NCBI GenBank assembly: GCA_946221915.1 | Contig: CAMIKG010000020.1 | Location: forward strand, 1-64,000 | DNA from: an uncultured Erwinia sp. | GTDB lineage: Bacteria > Pseudomonadota > Gammaproteobacteria > Enterobacterales > Enterobacteriaceae | DNA length: 64,000 nt | Reading direction: 5' to 3' | Notes under the pieces: model-generated | What the model was told of the DNA's origin: nothing | Database searches by the model: none | The model's input: only the letters and a program-made list of their open reading frames with translations | Position numbers and translations under genes: made by a program | Shown: positions 36,237 to 48,368 of the stretch, in pieces | Layout: every line of letters starts with the position of its first letter | Numbering within the stretch: position 1 is the first letter of the stretch

Positions 36237-37301
36237 ATGCCGTTAATATTGGGTGAGTTATCTAATGCTCCATCATGGGTGCCTGCTGTGTTGCTGGTCA
36301 CCTTTTCCCTGATTGTGGGTTTTTTGGCACGTTTCTTACTTCTCCGATTTATCCGCTACTGGCAAAATCGTGACAGGAAATTATTCAAGTCACTGGAAAA
36401 ACATCTCCGTGGATCATTATTTCTGTTCATTCCCTTACTGTTAATAAATGTTGGCTCCAGTTATGTTAATATTCATCCGCAATCCATTTCATTTATTACA
36501 ACAACATTGAATGTATTTATCATATTGTCGTTGTGCTCAGTTTTAATCAGGCTGACCAATGTTGCACAAGATATGCTTTTTATACGTTATGATATAAATC
36601 TTTCAAATAATCTGCGCGCCAGAAAGATCCGGACACAGATAATATATGTAAAAAAGGTCGCGATTGTATTATTGGTGTCATTCTGTCTTTGTCTGATTCT
36701 GCTCAATTTTCCAGGTGTGAGAAAATTCGGTACGACAATCCTTGCCGGTGCCGGGGTGGCCGGAATAATCATTGGTTTTGCCCTCCAGAAGTCGCTTGTT
36801 AATCTTTTTGCCGGGATTCAGATAGCCTTCACGCAACCTATAAAAATTGATGATGCGGTGGTTGTTGAAAACGAGTGGGGCTGGATTGAGGAAATAAACC
36901 TGACCTATGTTGTTGTGCGTATCTGGGATCTGCGTCGGCTGGTTCTGCCTATTACCTATTTTACTGAAAATGCCTTCCAGAACTGGACGCGTAATAATGC
37001 CCAAATATTAGGCTCAGTTTTTCTTTACCTCGATTATTCGATGCCATTAGAGCCTCTTCGCAAGCATTTTGAAAAAGTTCTCAGCGAAACCAGACTCTGG
37101 GATCAACAGACTCAGGTGCTTCAGGTGACCGATACTAATGACAAAACAATGACTATCCGGTTACTGATGACGGCACAGAATTCGCCGACAGCATGGGATT
37201 TACGCTGCTATGTACGGGAAAAAATGATTGAGTTTATTCAGCAAAATTATCCTCAGAGTCTCCCGCGTGTGCGGGCAACGCTGACTGATTCTGGTGCCTG
37301 A
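36237..37301 (+). CDS. MscS-family mechanosensitive channel
   Basis: A 354-residue membrane channel. Four to five hydrophobic segments precede the pore-lining helix GTTILAGAGVAGIIIGFALQKSLVNLFAGIQIAF, followed by the beta domain FTQPIKIDDAVVVENEWGWIEEINLTYVVVRIWDLRRLVLPITYF. It is longer than MscS (286) with an extended N-terminus, like YnaI/YbdG-type channels. It opens under membrane tension in hypo-osmotic shock. It is AT-richer than the surrounding genes. Confidence 0.92.
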   Translation: MPLILGELSNAPSWVPAVLLVTFSLIVGFLARFLLLRFIRYWQNRDRKLFKSLEKHLRGSLFLFIPLLLINVGSSYVNIHPQSISFITTTLNVFIILSLCSVLIRLTNVAQDMLFIRYDINLSNNLRARKIRTQIIYVKKVAIVLLVSFCLCLILLNFPGVRKFGTTILAGAGVAGIIIGFALQKSLVNLFAGIQIAFTQPIKIDDAVVVENEWGWIEEINLTYVVVRIWDLRRLVLPITYFTENAFQNWTRNNAQILGSVFLYLDYSMPLEPLRKHFEKVLSETRLWDQQTQVLQVTDTNDKTMTIRLLMTAQNSPTAWDLRCYVREKMIEFIQQNYPQSLPRVRATLTDSGA

Positions 37302-37379
37302 TAGTAAGACATATCAGAACACTACCCAAACTACGTTGTTTCATGGTTTAAGCATACTTTTTGAGAAATCTGTTGACGA

Positions 37380-37399
37380 GGTAGAACTATCGTTCTACC
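37380..37399. promoter_or_regulatory. TetR operator
   Basis: GGTAGAACTATCGTTCTACC is an 8-4-8 palindrome placed between a -35-like TTGACG and the preferred TetR start at 37408. It is of the TAGAACNNNNGTTCTA type often seen with TetR genes controlling small redox or DUF1348-type genes. Confidence 0.65.
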
Positions 37400-37407
37400 T
37401 TCATCGC

Positions 37408-37983
37408 ATGAACAAGAAGCCAAACGATACCCGAGAAAAAATCCTGACGACCGCTGAGCAACTGATCTATCGCAACGGCATTCATGCCACCGGCATGGAC
37501 CTTCTGGTCAAGACCTCAGGGGTGGCAAGGAAAAGTATTTATCGCTATTTCGCGACCAAGGATGACGTGGCCGCCGCCGCGTTAAATGAACGTGATGAAC
37601 GCTGGATGCACTGGTTCAGAACCGAGTGTGATAAAGGCGACACTCCTCAGGAGTGCATCCTGAATATGTTCACTGTACTCAAAAGCTGGTTTGAGTCAGA
37701 TGGCTTTCGTGGCTGTGCCTTTATTAATACCGCCGGAGAAGTCGGTGACCCAGACGACCCGGTGCGGCAGATCGCCAGACTGCATAAACAAAAACTGCTG
37801 GATTACGCACTTGAACTGACCAGCCAGATTGACTGCGCACAACCGTCAGCGCTGGCCAGGCAGTTGCTGATTCTGATTGAGGGCGCTATCACCATGTCAT
37901 ATGTAATGGGTGATAACAGTGCCGCCGATTGCGCAAGCGATGTCGCGTACCTGTTGCTGAAGCAGGCCTCTTACCACGACTGA
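37408..37983 (+). CDS. TetR-family regulator
   Basis: The frame is open from 37294, overlapping the MscS gene end, but the palindromic operator lies inside that extension. The start at 37408 (MNKKPNDTREKILTTAEQL, 191 residues) is therefore preferred. HTH: ATGMDLLVKTSGVARKSIYRYFATKDDVAAAAL. It was probably the regulator of the DUF1348 gene that follows, which is now broken. Confidence 0.86.
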   Translation: MNKKPNDTREKILTTAEQLIYRNGIHATGMDLLVKTSGVARKSIYRYFATKDDVAAAALNERDERWMHWFRTECDKGDTPQECILNMFTVLKSWFESDGFRGCAFINTAGEVGDPDDPVRQIARLHKQKLLDYALELTSQIDCAQPSALARQLLILIEGAITMSYVMGDNSAADCASDVAYLLLKQASYHD

Positions 37984-38037
37984 GTTTCACAAAAACTGAT
38001 TTTCACTGTTATATCCAACTATTCTGGAGGCTCTCCC

Positions 38038-38169
38038 ATGTCCGAAAAACAACTTCGCCCGCCACTTCCTCCTTTCACCCGCGAATCGGCACTTGTCCGG
38101 GGGCTTCAAAGCGCAAAATGGCTGATATTGCCAACATGTCGAACGTACTTTTTCTCGCCATTTTTTAAG
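38038..38169 (+). pseudogene. 5' remnant of a DUF1348 (NTF2-like) gene
   Basis: After a perfect GGAGG ribosome site, the frame begins MSEKQLRPPLPPFTRESALV, the characteristic start of DUF1348 family proteins (about 150 residues, SnoaL/NTF2 fold). After about residue 20 it departs from the family and stops at 43 codons. The rest of the gene is absent from the window. It sits 54 bases after the TetR gene, as a former target would. The break point (about 38098) marks one edge of the rearranged tRNA-Asn site. Confidence 0.7.
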
Positions 38170-38186
38170 TAATACAGGTTTCAGCT

Positions 38187-38483
38187 TCAGAATGAGGATG
38201 CAGTGAGCCTGGATATACGCATCTTTAGACCTTTGATCAAAAGGGACTCCGTAAAACAGGTCGCCGGGCAACCTGGCTTTTCATGTCCGGCGATGTCTTT
38301 TCGCACGGCGTGGCGCAGCTTAATCTGTTCAATGAAGGTGGATTTACCGTGAAGGCGGAATTTAAGATACCACAGACGTGAACCGCCAGGATTGACCAGC
38401 AGATATAAGCCGTGTGAGTCAGATATTTTGAAAGGTTTTGCAGAACGTTTGAGTTTGCGGATTTTCGCATCGGTAAGAGACAT
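38187..38483 (-). pseudogene. 5' remnant of a P4-type tyrosine integrase
   Basis: The frame begins MSLTDAKIRKLKRSAKPFKISDSHGLYLLV, the DUF4102 arm-binding domain at the N-terminus of P4-like integrases, and continues through LWYLKFRLHGK (about residue 47). It then jumps to unrelated sequence. The catalytic domain is missing, so it is inactive. It lies at the 3' side of a tRNA-Asn, the classical target of such integrases. Confidence 0.85.
38283..38342 (+). pseudogene. Scrap of a umuC gene
   Basis: On the plus strand the 20-codon stretch ending GVAQLNLFNEGG (starting MSGDVFSH) matches the conserved GDFFSQGVAQLNLFDD segment near the end of UmuC, the catalytic subunit of DNA polymerase V. Flanking sequence does not read as UmuC. 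It abuts the integrase remnant and points to a lost mobile element carrying umuDC. Confidence 0.65.
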
Positions 38484-38645
38484 TTGGGGGTCGCTCCGTT
38501 ATTGAATCGATAATGACCCCAAATCTGACCACCAAATACCTCCGATGCAGAGGGAAAACTAAAAACGCATCGGGAAGGTTTTTCACGCTATCTCTTTGAA
38601 TCTAAATCACATAAGAATTCGCAGGGGTGCATGAAAACAAGATAT

Positions 38646-38721
38646 TGGCTCCTCTGACTGGACTCGAACCAGTGACATACGGATTAACAGTCCGCCGTTC
38701 TACCGACTGAACTACAGAGGA
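38646..38721 (-). tRNA. tRNA-Asn (GTT)
   Basis: A complete 76-base tRNA on the minus strand ending in encoded CCA. The acceptor stem is TCCTCTG/CAGAGGA, the anticodon loop ACTGTTAATC gives anticodon GTT, and the T-arm is GGTTCGAGTCC. Its 3' end faces the integrase remnant, which marks it as an integration site. Confidence 0.97.
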
Positions 38722-38850
38722 ATCGTGTGAACGGGGCGCATAATGGCGGCTTTGCTGCGGCTTGTCAAAGCCTGTTTTTCTTCTTGGCGACTGACTGCCG
38801 CAATAATCAGCGAGTTGCTTATCCTGCCGCCATTGTTGCCATGGTGCCGC

Positions 38851-39696
38851 TTAGTTTTTCACCGCCTGTGCCCGCTGCGCGGCCTCCAGCCACAGCTTGT
38901 CCAGCGGGTAGTAAGGATCGTCCTGCGGCGGCACACGCTGCCCGTCGCGCTGCCAGGGTTTATCCAGAATATAGTGGATAATCTTCGCCTGATCTGAACG
39001 CCAGGTCTGTGAATGCTGCACAGGCAATGTTTTCAGCGCATTGTAGATAAAAGGCAACTGCCGCCAGCGGCCACGGAAGAATTCATTCAGCAGATCCTGC
39101 TCCGGGAAAGGATAGCGCGCGAAATCGCGAATTGCCGCAATGCGCTGCTCTAGCTGATGCAGCACGCCGACATGCGGCTCCAGCACCAGCATGCCGGAGT
39201 TAAAATAGGGTTCCAGCTGCGCAGGCGGTGGCTGCTGGCGATCCTGCCAGTGGTAGAAACAGTTCTCTGGCCGCCAGTTGTCAGGATATGAGGCGATACG
39301 GTGCGGATTACAGCGGCAGGCGTGACAGGCGGCGATGCCGTTTTCCGGCAGCGCGATCTCCATCAGCTCATCAATGTTTTCCCGCACCAGCATATCGGCA
39401 TCAAGAAATACCACCCGTTCGAAATCGGTGAACTGCCATGCGCGCAACTTGGTCCACACCTCGGCGAAGCGCGCGGAAGCGTAGTGTTGGGTGGCTTCCT
39501 GCGGCAGGCTCAGCGGCGGAACGAGCACCACCTCACAGCCAGCGGCAGTTAACTCTGCCGCGACTGCCGCCGGAATATTTTCCGTCACCATGATAACCAG
39601 CGGGTAGCGTGTCTGTGTCTGGCGCAGCGCGTGGTGCAGCGTGCGTACACCCGCCAGGTAATCGGTCTGCGTCAGCAGAGTGATCCATGCCTTCAT
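38851..39696 (-). CDS. GT8 glycosyltransferase (glycogenin/galactinol-synthase-like)
   Basis: A 281-residue cytoplasmic retaining glycosyltransferase. The metal-binding DxD is Asp99-Ala-Asp101 in RVVFLDADMLV, FNSGMLVLEP is the second GT8 signature, and KIIHYILDKPW matches the HxxGxxKPW-like C-terminal motif. The closest fold relatives are glycogenin and galactinol synthase rather than the LPS WaaI type. It starts 11 bases after the stop of the flavoprotein gene with AGGAGG, so the two form an operon. Confidence 0.88.
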   Translation of the reverse strand: MKAWITLLTQTDYLAGVRTLHHALRQTQTRYPLVIMVTENIPAAVAAELTAAGCEVVLVPPLSLPQEATQHYASARFAEVWTKLRAWQFTDFERVVFLDADMLVRENIDELMEIALPENGIAACHACRCNPHRIASYPDNWRPENCFYHWQDRQQPPPAQLEPYFNSGMLVLEPHVGVLHQLEQRIAAIRDFARYPFPEQDLLNEFFRGRWRQLPFIYNALKTLPVQHSQTWRSDQAKIIHYILDKPWQRDGQRVPPQDDPYYPLDKLWLEAAQRAQAVKN

Positions 39697-39707
39697 CGCG
39701 CCTCCTG

Positions 39708-41090
39708 TTAATCGAGCAGTTGAGCCAGATAGCGGTTACTGAATTTACCCTGCGGATCAAGCTGACGCCGCACCTCACGAAAGGCGTCCCACTGCGGATA
39801 GCAGTCGCGCCAGTGATACAGTGGCTGGTGGTAGTACTTGCCCCAGTGCGGACGCCCACCTTCCGCGGCCAGCAGTTTCTCCACTTCGCTGAGGAAATGG
39901 CAGCCTTCCGGCGACAGCGTGCCGTCGTCGGCGTAATAGACCACAAAACCAAAGAAGCAGGTTTCCTGCTGATACGCCGGGCTGAGCCACGCGGAGGAGG
40001 GACCGGTACAGCGCAGAATAATCGGGTAGTGCATATGCGGGTGGTTTTCGGCGTACCAGCTTTTGATTTTGCCAATCACTTCCTCCGTACGTGCCAGCGG
40101 AATGGCGATCTCGACATTGATCTGTGGTACGGCAATGCCGCGGCAAAACAGCTGATAGATATCGCCGGTGACATCTGAGAAATCTTTAAAGCGTGTCACG
40201 GTTTTAAACTGCTTGCCGCCTTCGCCGCGAATTTGCGTGTCGCTATGCATCACTTCAAGCGTTTGCTCGATCGTTTCATTGAGCGAGTCGTCCTGATTCT
40301 CCTGTTTCACTGGATCGCGATGATTTAACCGATACGCCTGCTGCTCTTTGCTGCTCGCCTCGCGCGCGCACCAGACATGCATCTGATTATCATCGACAAA
40401 CCACCATGCTTTACTCAGCGCATAGTGCTTGTTCCAGTGCCAGATATCGCTTTCCAGCGTGTCGGCGCTGACCGCTTTTTTGAAACAGGTATAGATCTGC
40501 CAGGGAAGGGTTTTCAGCGTCACAGCGGTGACGATGCCCAGCGCGCCCAGCCCGACCTGCACCGCGCCAAACCACGGATGCTGACGGTCAAATTCGGCGA
40601 TCTCGCCATTCGCCAGCACCATGCGAATCATCAGTGCCTCATCCGCCAGTGAGCTTTGCTGCATGCCCTGACCATGTGTGCCGGTTGCCAGCGCACCCGC
40701 AAGGGTTTGCATGGCGATGACGCCGGGCGAAGAGGCCAGCATACGGTCCATCCCCGTCAGCGTCTGATATACCTCGCTGAGCGGCGTGGCGGCAGCAAAA
40801 GTGACGCTGTCAGCGTCGGAAGCGAGCAGGCCGGTCAGCTGACTGATATCCAGCAACAGATCCTGCGGGTGGTCGACTTTCAGCATCCGCCCTGGCGCCA
40901 GGCGACGGCCGAGAATGCGTATATGGCCCTGGTGGTTCGCCACCAGCGTCTGCAGCTCCGCCTCGCTGGCGGGGGAGTGCACACTGCTGCGCGCGCCCAG
41001 TTGCGCGTTCTGCGCCCAGTTCCAGACGGATTCGTCATTATCTGGACATTGCGGATGTCTTAACGGGAAACGCTCGTTGTCTGGTTCCAT
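39708..41090 (-). CDS. Aldonolactone-oxidase-like FAD protein (VAO family)
   Basis: A 460-residue FAD-linked oxidoreductase. The N-terminal FAD domain includes QTLAGALATGTHGQG, and the cap and C-terminal domain end with the HWGKYY signature of L-gulono/D-arabinono-lactone oxidases. The GxGHSFSP segment, which carries the covalent-FAD His in many relatives, reads GRRLAPGR here, so FAD is probably non-covalent and the acceptor may differ. It is the first gene of a two-gene operon with the GT8 gene. The sugar substrate is unknown; oxidation of a sugar or lactone made or used by the GT8 partner is inference. Confidence 0.85.
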   Translation of the reverse strand: MEPDNERFPLRHPQCPDNDESVWNWAQNAQLGARSSVHSPASEAELQTLVANHQGHIRILGRRLAPGRMLKVDHPQDLLLDISQLTGLLASDADSVTFAAATPLSEVYQTLTGMDRMLASSPGVIAMQTLAGALATGTHGQGMQQSSLADEALMIRMVLANGEIAEFDRQHPWFGAVQVGLGALGIVTAVTLKTLPWQIYTCFKKAVSADTLESDIWHWNKHYALSKAWWFVDDNQMHVWCAREASSKEQQAYRLNHRDPVKQENQDDSLNETIEQTLEVMHSDTQIRGEGGKQFKTVTRFKDFSDVTGDIYQLFCRGIAVPQINVEIAIPLARTEEVIGKIKSWYAENHPHMHYPIILRCTGPSSAWLSPAYQQETCFFGFVVYYADDGTLSPEGCHFLSEVEKLLAAEGGRPHWGKYYHQPLYHWRDCYPQWDAFREVRRQLDPQGKFSNRYLAQLLD

Positions 41091-41320
41091 AACTGTCTGC
41101 CTTTTAGCTTGTCTGTGAAATGCTCACACGAGTAGCATCAAAAGGTGGTCCTGAAATCCACCGCCTCGTTTAAGCGTAGACTATGAGGTTTTGCGCCCAA
41201 AATGAGCGGCCTGGAGCGGGCGGCAACTGTCGTGTGGGAAGGGTGATGGAAGAATCTGACCACGACGCAAAAAAACATGCTGTCAGCTGAACCAGCACCA
41301 GCGCGCTTACAGCGGAAGTG

Positions 41321-42190
41321 TCAGGGCAGTTTATCCTGAGCGTGACTCTCCCTATCCTGCTCACCACTGGCCAGTCTGCTGATATGAATCGTCAGCCAGG
41401 TCAGCTCATCTTTCGGCAGCGTCAGCTGATATTTTTCCTGGATGTAATCACGGATCGCCCAGGAGACCGACATCGCCTGCGGGTAAAACTTCAGCAGCTC
41501 GTGATAAAAATCATCGCTGTCGCGCGGCACGATTTTCTGGCTCAGCACGCGTTCGGCGAAGTAGCGCAGATGGGTGATAAAACGGCTGTAATTTATCGAC
41601 TGGGTAGCGATATTTTTATTCAGCTTATAGCGCACAATTTCGGCAATGCGATTCACCAGCTGTACCTGCTGATGCGCGTTATTGCTCTGCGTATCGCCGG
41701 AGGCATTTATCAGGTGGAAAGCGATATTCACCGCTTCATCATCCGGCATCGTTACCTGAAAACGTGCACAGGTCATCTCTTTGGCCTGCACGCCAAGCTG
41801 GTATTCACGCGGGTAGTAGCGCTGGATCTCCCAGCTGAGTTTATTGGCAAAATTCTGGCCGTTTTTGCTGCGTTCGACGGCATAAAACAGATGCTCACCG
41901 AGGGTGAAAAACAGCACGGAATTGAGTTTTTCCACGTACTGCTGCTGCGCCAGCGCAATAATGTCGTGGGTCAGGTCAAAATAGGCCGCAGGTATGGTAT
42001 CCGTCAGCGAAAGAAAGTGGCGCGACTTCAGGCTGGTGAGCGGGATAAACACCTGCTCCACGTCATTGACGTTGACCAGCGTGCCCGGTTTGGTGCCAAA
42101 GCCGATGCCTTTGCCAAACAGAATCATCTGCTGCTGGTTATGGTCCACCAGCAGCATGCTGTTGTTTAGCGCTTTATTCACTTTAATCAC
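41321..42190 (-). CDS. BglG/LicT-family transcription antiterminator
   Basis: A 289-residue RNA-binding antiterminator. The N-terminal CAT domain (about 1-60: LNNSMLLVDHNQQQMILFGKGIGFG) binds the ribonucleic antiterminator, and two PTS-regulation domains (about 65-170 and 170-280) carry phosphorylatable histidines. It is the last gene of the PTS-GH1-antiterminator operon. Its target is the RAT at 45601-45630. Under sugar it lets transcription pass the leader terminator. Confidence 0.92.
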   Translation of the reverse strand: MIKVNKALNNSMLLVDHNQQQMILFGKGIGFGTKPGTLVNVNDVEQVFIPLTSLKSRHFLSLTDTIPAAYFDLTHDIIALAQQQYVEKLNSVLFFTLGEHLFYAVERSKNGQNFANKLSWEIQRYYPREYQLGVQAKEMTCARFQVTMPDDEAVNIAFHLINASGDTQSNNAHQQVQLVNRIAEIVRYKLNKNIATQSINYSRFITHLRYFAERVLSQKIVPRDSDDFYHELLKFYPQAMSVSWAIRDYIQEKYQLTLPKDELTWLTIHISRLASGEQDRESHAQDKLP

Positions 42191-42218
42191 GTTTGATACC
42201 TGCGGCAGCGGTTAACGA

Positions 42219-45529
<3,311 letters not shown>

Positions 45530-45552
45530 GCTACGACTCTCCAATTTTTCCC

Positions 45553-45604
45553 AAAAAAAAAGACCCGAAGCCCTCCTTTAGTGAAAAAGGATCGCTTCAG
45601 GTCT
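45553..45604 (-). terminator. Leader terminator of the bgl-type operon
   Basis: On the minus strand, AGACCTGAAGC pairs with GCTTCGGGTCT and runs into nine Ts, just before the PTS gene. It is mutually exclusive with the RAT hairpin that overlaps its 5' arm. Confidence 0.85.
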
Positions 45605-45630
45605 TGCCTGGATGAAACCAGTTACATGCC
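45601..45630 (-). promoter_or_regulatory. Ribonucleic antiterminator (RAT) for the BglG-type protein
   Basis: The minus-strand RNA GGCATGTAACTGGTTTCATC, followed by CAGGCAAGAC, resembles the BglG RAT, which reads GGATTGTTACTGC and ends GCAGGCAAAACC. It overlaps the first arm of the leader terminator, the hallmark of this switch. Confidence 0.75.
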
Positions 45631-45740
45631 TGTGACTACTTGTATATTTTGCCTGCAGGGAAAGTCAAAGAGATTAAAAAGTTAAGCAGATATCTGTGAG
45701 GTGGATCGCGTGAGCGCAGCGGCAAACTGCGCTCTGAGGT

Positions 45741-46373
45741 TTATTTGCGCAGGTAACTGAGCGTGGCGTCGACGGTCAGCTGACGGGTGCGGGCGCTTAA
45801 CTCGGCATCGCTGTTATCATGGCCAAACAGCGTGCGGAAGGTGTAGCGGTTGGCGACGTGGTGTACGCAGATGCTGCTGATCAAACGGTGCACATCCAGC
45901 GTCTGCCGATCGTCACGAAACAGCCCGGCGGCGCGGCCACGCTGCAGAATATCCTCCAGCACATCCAGCGCACTTTTATTGACCGCTTTAATTTCTGTCG
46001 ACTGGCTGATATAGCGGCCGCGCAACAGGTTTTCACTGCAGACCAGGCGGATAAAGTCGGCGTGGCTGGCGTGATAATCAAAGCTCTCTTCCACCAGTCT
46101 GACCATCGCCTCTTCCGGCGGCAGGGAGGACAGGTTTAGTCCGGTTTCATGCTGACGAATCTGCCGGTAAACCCCTTCCAGCACTTCTATATACAGATTC
46201 TCTTTGCTGGTGAAGTGGTACACCACCATACGTTTGGTGGTCTCCGCCTGTTCGGCAATCTGCTCCATCCGCGCGCCCTGCAGGCCAAATTCGGCAAACA
46301 GCTTCAGTGCGGCGTCGGTAATGCGTTTCTTCAGTCCTTCCGGGTCGTTCTTTCTTTTCGCGGTAACTGCCAT
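45741..46373 (-). CDS. TetR-family regulator
   Basis: The frame runs open to 46478, but MAVTAKRKNDPEGLKKRITDAAL at 46373 is a normal TetR start (210 residues). HTH: ARMEQIAEQAETTKRMVVYHFTSKENLYIEVL, of the RutR/FadR-like TetR_C_15 kind. It lies 9-115 bases from the end of the next MFS gene, depending on the start chosen. The target is unknown. Confidence 0.85.
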   Translation of the reverse strand: MAVTAKRKNDPEGLKKRITDAALKLFAEFGLQGARMEQIAEQAETTKRMVVYHFTSKENLYIEVLEGVYRQIRQHETGLNLSSLPPEEAMVRLVEESFDYHASHADFIRLVCSENLLRGRYISQSTEIKAVNKSALDVLEDILQRGRAAGLFRDDRQTLDVHRLISSICVHHVANRYTFRTLFGHDNSDAELSARTRQLTVDATLSYLRK

Positions 46374-46487
46374 TGCTATAAATCCATAATGGTTCCGCGG
46401 GTAAGAGTAGCTGTCCTGACTGCGCGATACAACCGGGATAGTTGCGCAGCTGTAGCGTTCAGTCAGGAGTGACGGCATGACACTGGG

Positions 46488-47675
46488 TTATCGCGCGTCT
46501 TTGACTGCGGCGGCAAATCGCCGACTCAGGCGTCTGGCGGGCCAGATACTCGCCAGCGCAAAGCAGGCCAGCGCGCCCAGGGTGATTTGATAACCGCTGT
46601 GGGCCGCCAGCTGCAGCGCGCCCAGTGACACCAGCATGGCGACCAGCGCATCGGTGGACTGGAACAGGGCGTAATCCGACGCGGGCTGATGAGGACGCAC
46701 CAGCGCCATCAGTACGTTATACAGCGTGACAAAGCCCATCGCGGCGACCAGGTTCACCAGGCCAAACAGCCCAATCCACAGCGGCAGGGTAAAGCTGCTG
46801 TAGCCCACTGCCAGCACCACCGCCAGCAGTGCATGTATCACCATTACCGGCAGCAGACACTGCAGTGTGCCGGTGCGGCGGATCAGCACATTCGCCAGCA
46901 CAATCCCCACGCCACTGACCAGCGTACTGTACAGCGTAAGAATCAGCCCGAGGCTGCTCAGGCTCAGCTGCTGATCGATCAGGATCACCGTCTGCAGCGC
47001 CATCATGCCGCGCATCGCCAGATAGAAGATGGCGGTAAAGGCCAGCACCGGCCATTGCGCCGAGATATTGCGCAGGTCCAGCGCCGGCCTCTGCTGGGTG
47101 GTGGCCGCTTCTGCCGGGCGGGTGTAGCGCAGCGGCAGCAGTAATAGCAGCAGCGAGATGAGCACCATGGCGAAAAAACCGCCGCGCCAGCCGCTGTGGT
47201 CGGCAATTGACAGGAATGCCCAGGAGCCAAACAGAATGCCGAGATAACTGCCGCCTACCTGCGCGGTATTTGCCAGCGGTCGGGTGGCGCTGGTGGTGGT
47301 GGAAATCGTCACGCCATCGGCGTAGATGTCATGGCTGGCGGAGAGCAGCGCCAGCAGCATCAGGCCGGCCATAATCGCGCTGACCGAGTCGACGGGCGAC
47401 AGCAAGCCAATCACCGCCATCACTGCCGCCATCGCCAGCTGCAGCATCACCAGACTGCCGAGATAGGGATTGCCGCGCAGCGGACGGGCATGGCGCTCGC
47501 CCCATGGCGCCCAGAGAAATTTCGCCACCCACGGCAGCAGGGTTAATGACAGCCAGCTTAATTGCGATAAATCGAGGCCATGGTGACGGAAATATCCCAT
47601 CACGCCCTGCAGGATCAGGGCAGTAATCATGCCCTGATGCAGATAGAAGCACCAGAAAGGCAGATAGCGCGTCAT
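46488..47675 (-). CDS. RhtX/FptX-like MFS siderophore importer
   Basis: A 395-residue, 12-segment transporter. LLPWVAKFLWAPWGERH, ASHDIYADGVTIS and the paired central helices resemble the RhtX/FptX/AmpG family, single-component permeases that bring siderophores or peptides through the inner membrane. A Fur-like box lies 62 bases upstream. No receptor or siderophore gene is adjacent, so it is an orphan that probably imports a foreign siderophore. Confidence 0.8.
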   Translation of the reverse strand: MTRYLPFWCFYLHQGMITALILQGVMGYFRHHGLDLSQLSWLSLTLLPWVAKFLWAPWGERHARPLRGNPYLGSLVMLQLAMAAVMAVIGLLSPVDSVSAIMAGLMLLALLSASHDIYADGVTISTTTSATRPLANTAQVGGSYLGILFGSWAFLSIADHSGWRGGFFAMVLISLLLLLLPLRYTRPAEAATTQQRPALDLRNISAQWPVLAFTAIFYLAMRGMMALQTVILIDQQLSLSSLGLILTLYSTLVSGVGIVLANVLIRRTGTLQCLLPVMVIHALLAVVLAVGYSSFTLPLWIGLFGLVNLVAAMGFVTLYNVLMALVRPHQPASDYALFQSTDALVAMLVSLGALQLAAHSGYQITLGALACFALASIWPARRLSRRFAAAVKDAR

Positions 47676-47736
47676 CGTCAGATATCCAGTGAAATCGCGG
47701 CGGCGCGATACACTGGCACGACGCGGTATTGTTATT

Positions 47737-47755
47737 AAGAATGATTATTATTCAC
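47737..47755. promoter_or_regulatory. Fur-like box before the MFS importer
   Basis: AAGAATGATTATTATTCAC matches the 19-base Fur consensus GATAATGATAATCATTATC at most central positions and is nearly palindromic. It lies upstream of the minus-strand MFS gene and supports iron-dependent repression. Confidence 0.6.
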
Positions 47756-47927
47756 ATTTTATCCGCGCCGTCGAGATGATTACATACGACACACGCGGTT
47801 GGGCGATATCTGATAGCCCGCTGTTTGTCCGCAGGCAGCGTGGCATGGTACCGATCAGAAGAACGCTGGGTAGCAAAGGGAATAGGTTTTTTCAGGCCGG
47901 CAAACGTCTTCATTAAAGGCCGTTGTT

Positions 47928-48368
47928 TTACCCGTGTGCGTGGTTATCCATTTTTTTTATGATTTTTTTCAGCATGTTATAGGGACCCGTAACAATCAGG
48001 ATTTCTTCCTGTCGCTCAAGATAAATGCGCTGGGATTTGAATTTTTTATAGCGTGCGACCTGTAAATCGTAATAACCCTGGGATGATTTTCGGTAGTTAT
48101 AGCTCTCCAGCAGAGCAACGACAACAGCAGCCTGCGCCGCGCGAGGGAGATGCAGGCGGGCAATGCAGGTCAGCCACAGGTTAATGGCCAGCCCACATGT
48201 CAGCCCGATGAATCCAGCCTGGGTGTTGCCATGGCTGAAAAGGGGAAGAACCCAGAGAATAATGGCGGAGAAGATCAGTAATGCCGCGACGAAGAAGAGC
48301 AGGCGGAAGGGGTCATAGCGCCATTGTTCCAGCAGGCTCAGTCGGTGAAGCGTATAGCGGAAGTTCAC
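47928..48368 (-). CDS. Small two-helix membrane protein of unknown function
   Basis: 146 residues from a GTG start with AAGGAA upstream. Two hydrophobic stretches (about 23-43 FRLLFFVAALLIFSAIILWVL and 50-68) are followed by a basic, probably cytoplasmic C-terminal half (YNYRKSSQGYYDLQVARYKKFKSQR). I recognise no family. Size and topology resemble many bacteriocin-immunity proteins, and a tiny Gly-rich frame lies 57 bases upstream in the same direction, but this is only a suggestion. Confidence 0.65.
   Translation of the reverse strand: MNFRYTLHRLSLLEQWRYDPFRLLFFVAALLIFSAIILWVLPLFSHGNTQAGFIGLTCGLAINLWLTCIARLHLPRAAQAAVVVALLESYNYRKSSQGYYDLQVARYKKFKSQRIYLERQEEILIVTGPYNMLKKIIKKMDNHAHG

Noticed and set aside
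38641..38730. Search for a second copy of the tRNA-Asn 3' end as attR
   Set aside because: I saw no other copy of the 3'-end segment in the window, so no intact element is bounded here.
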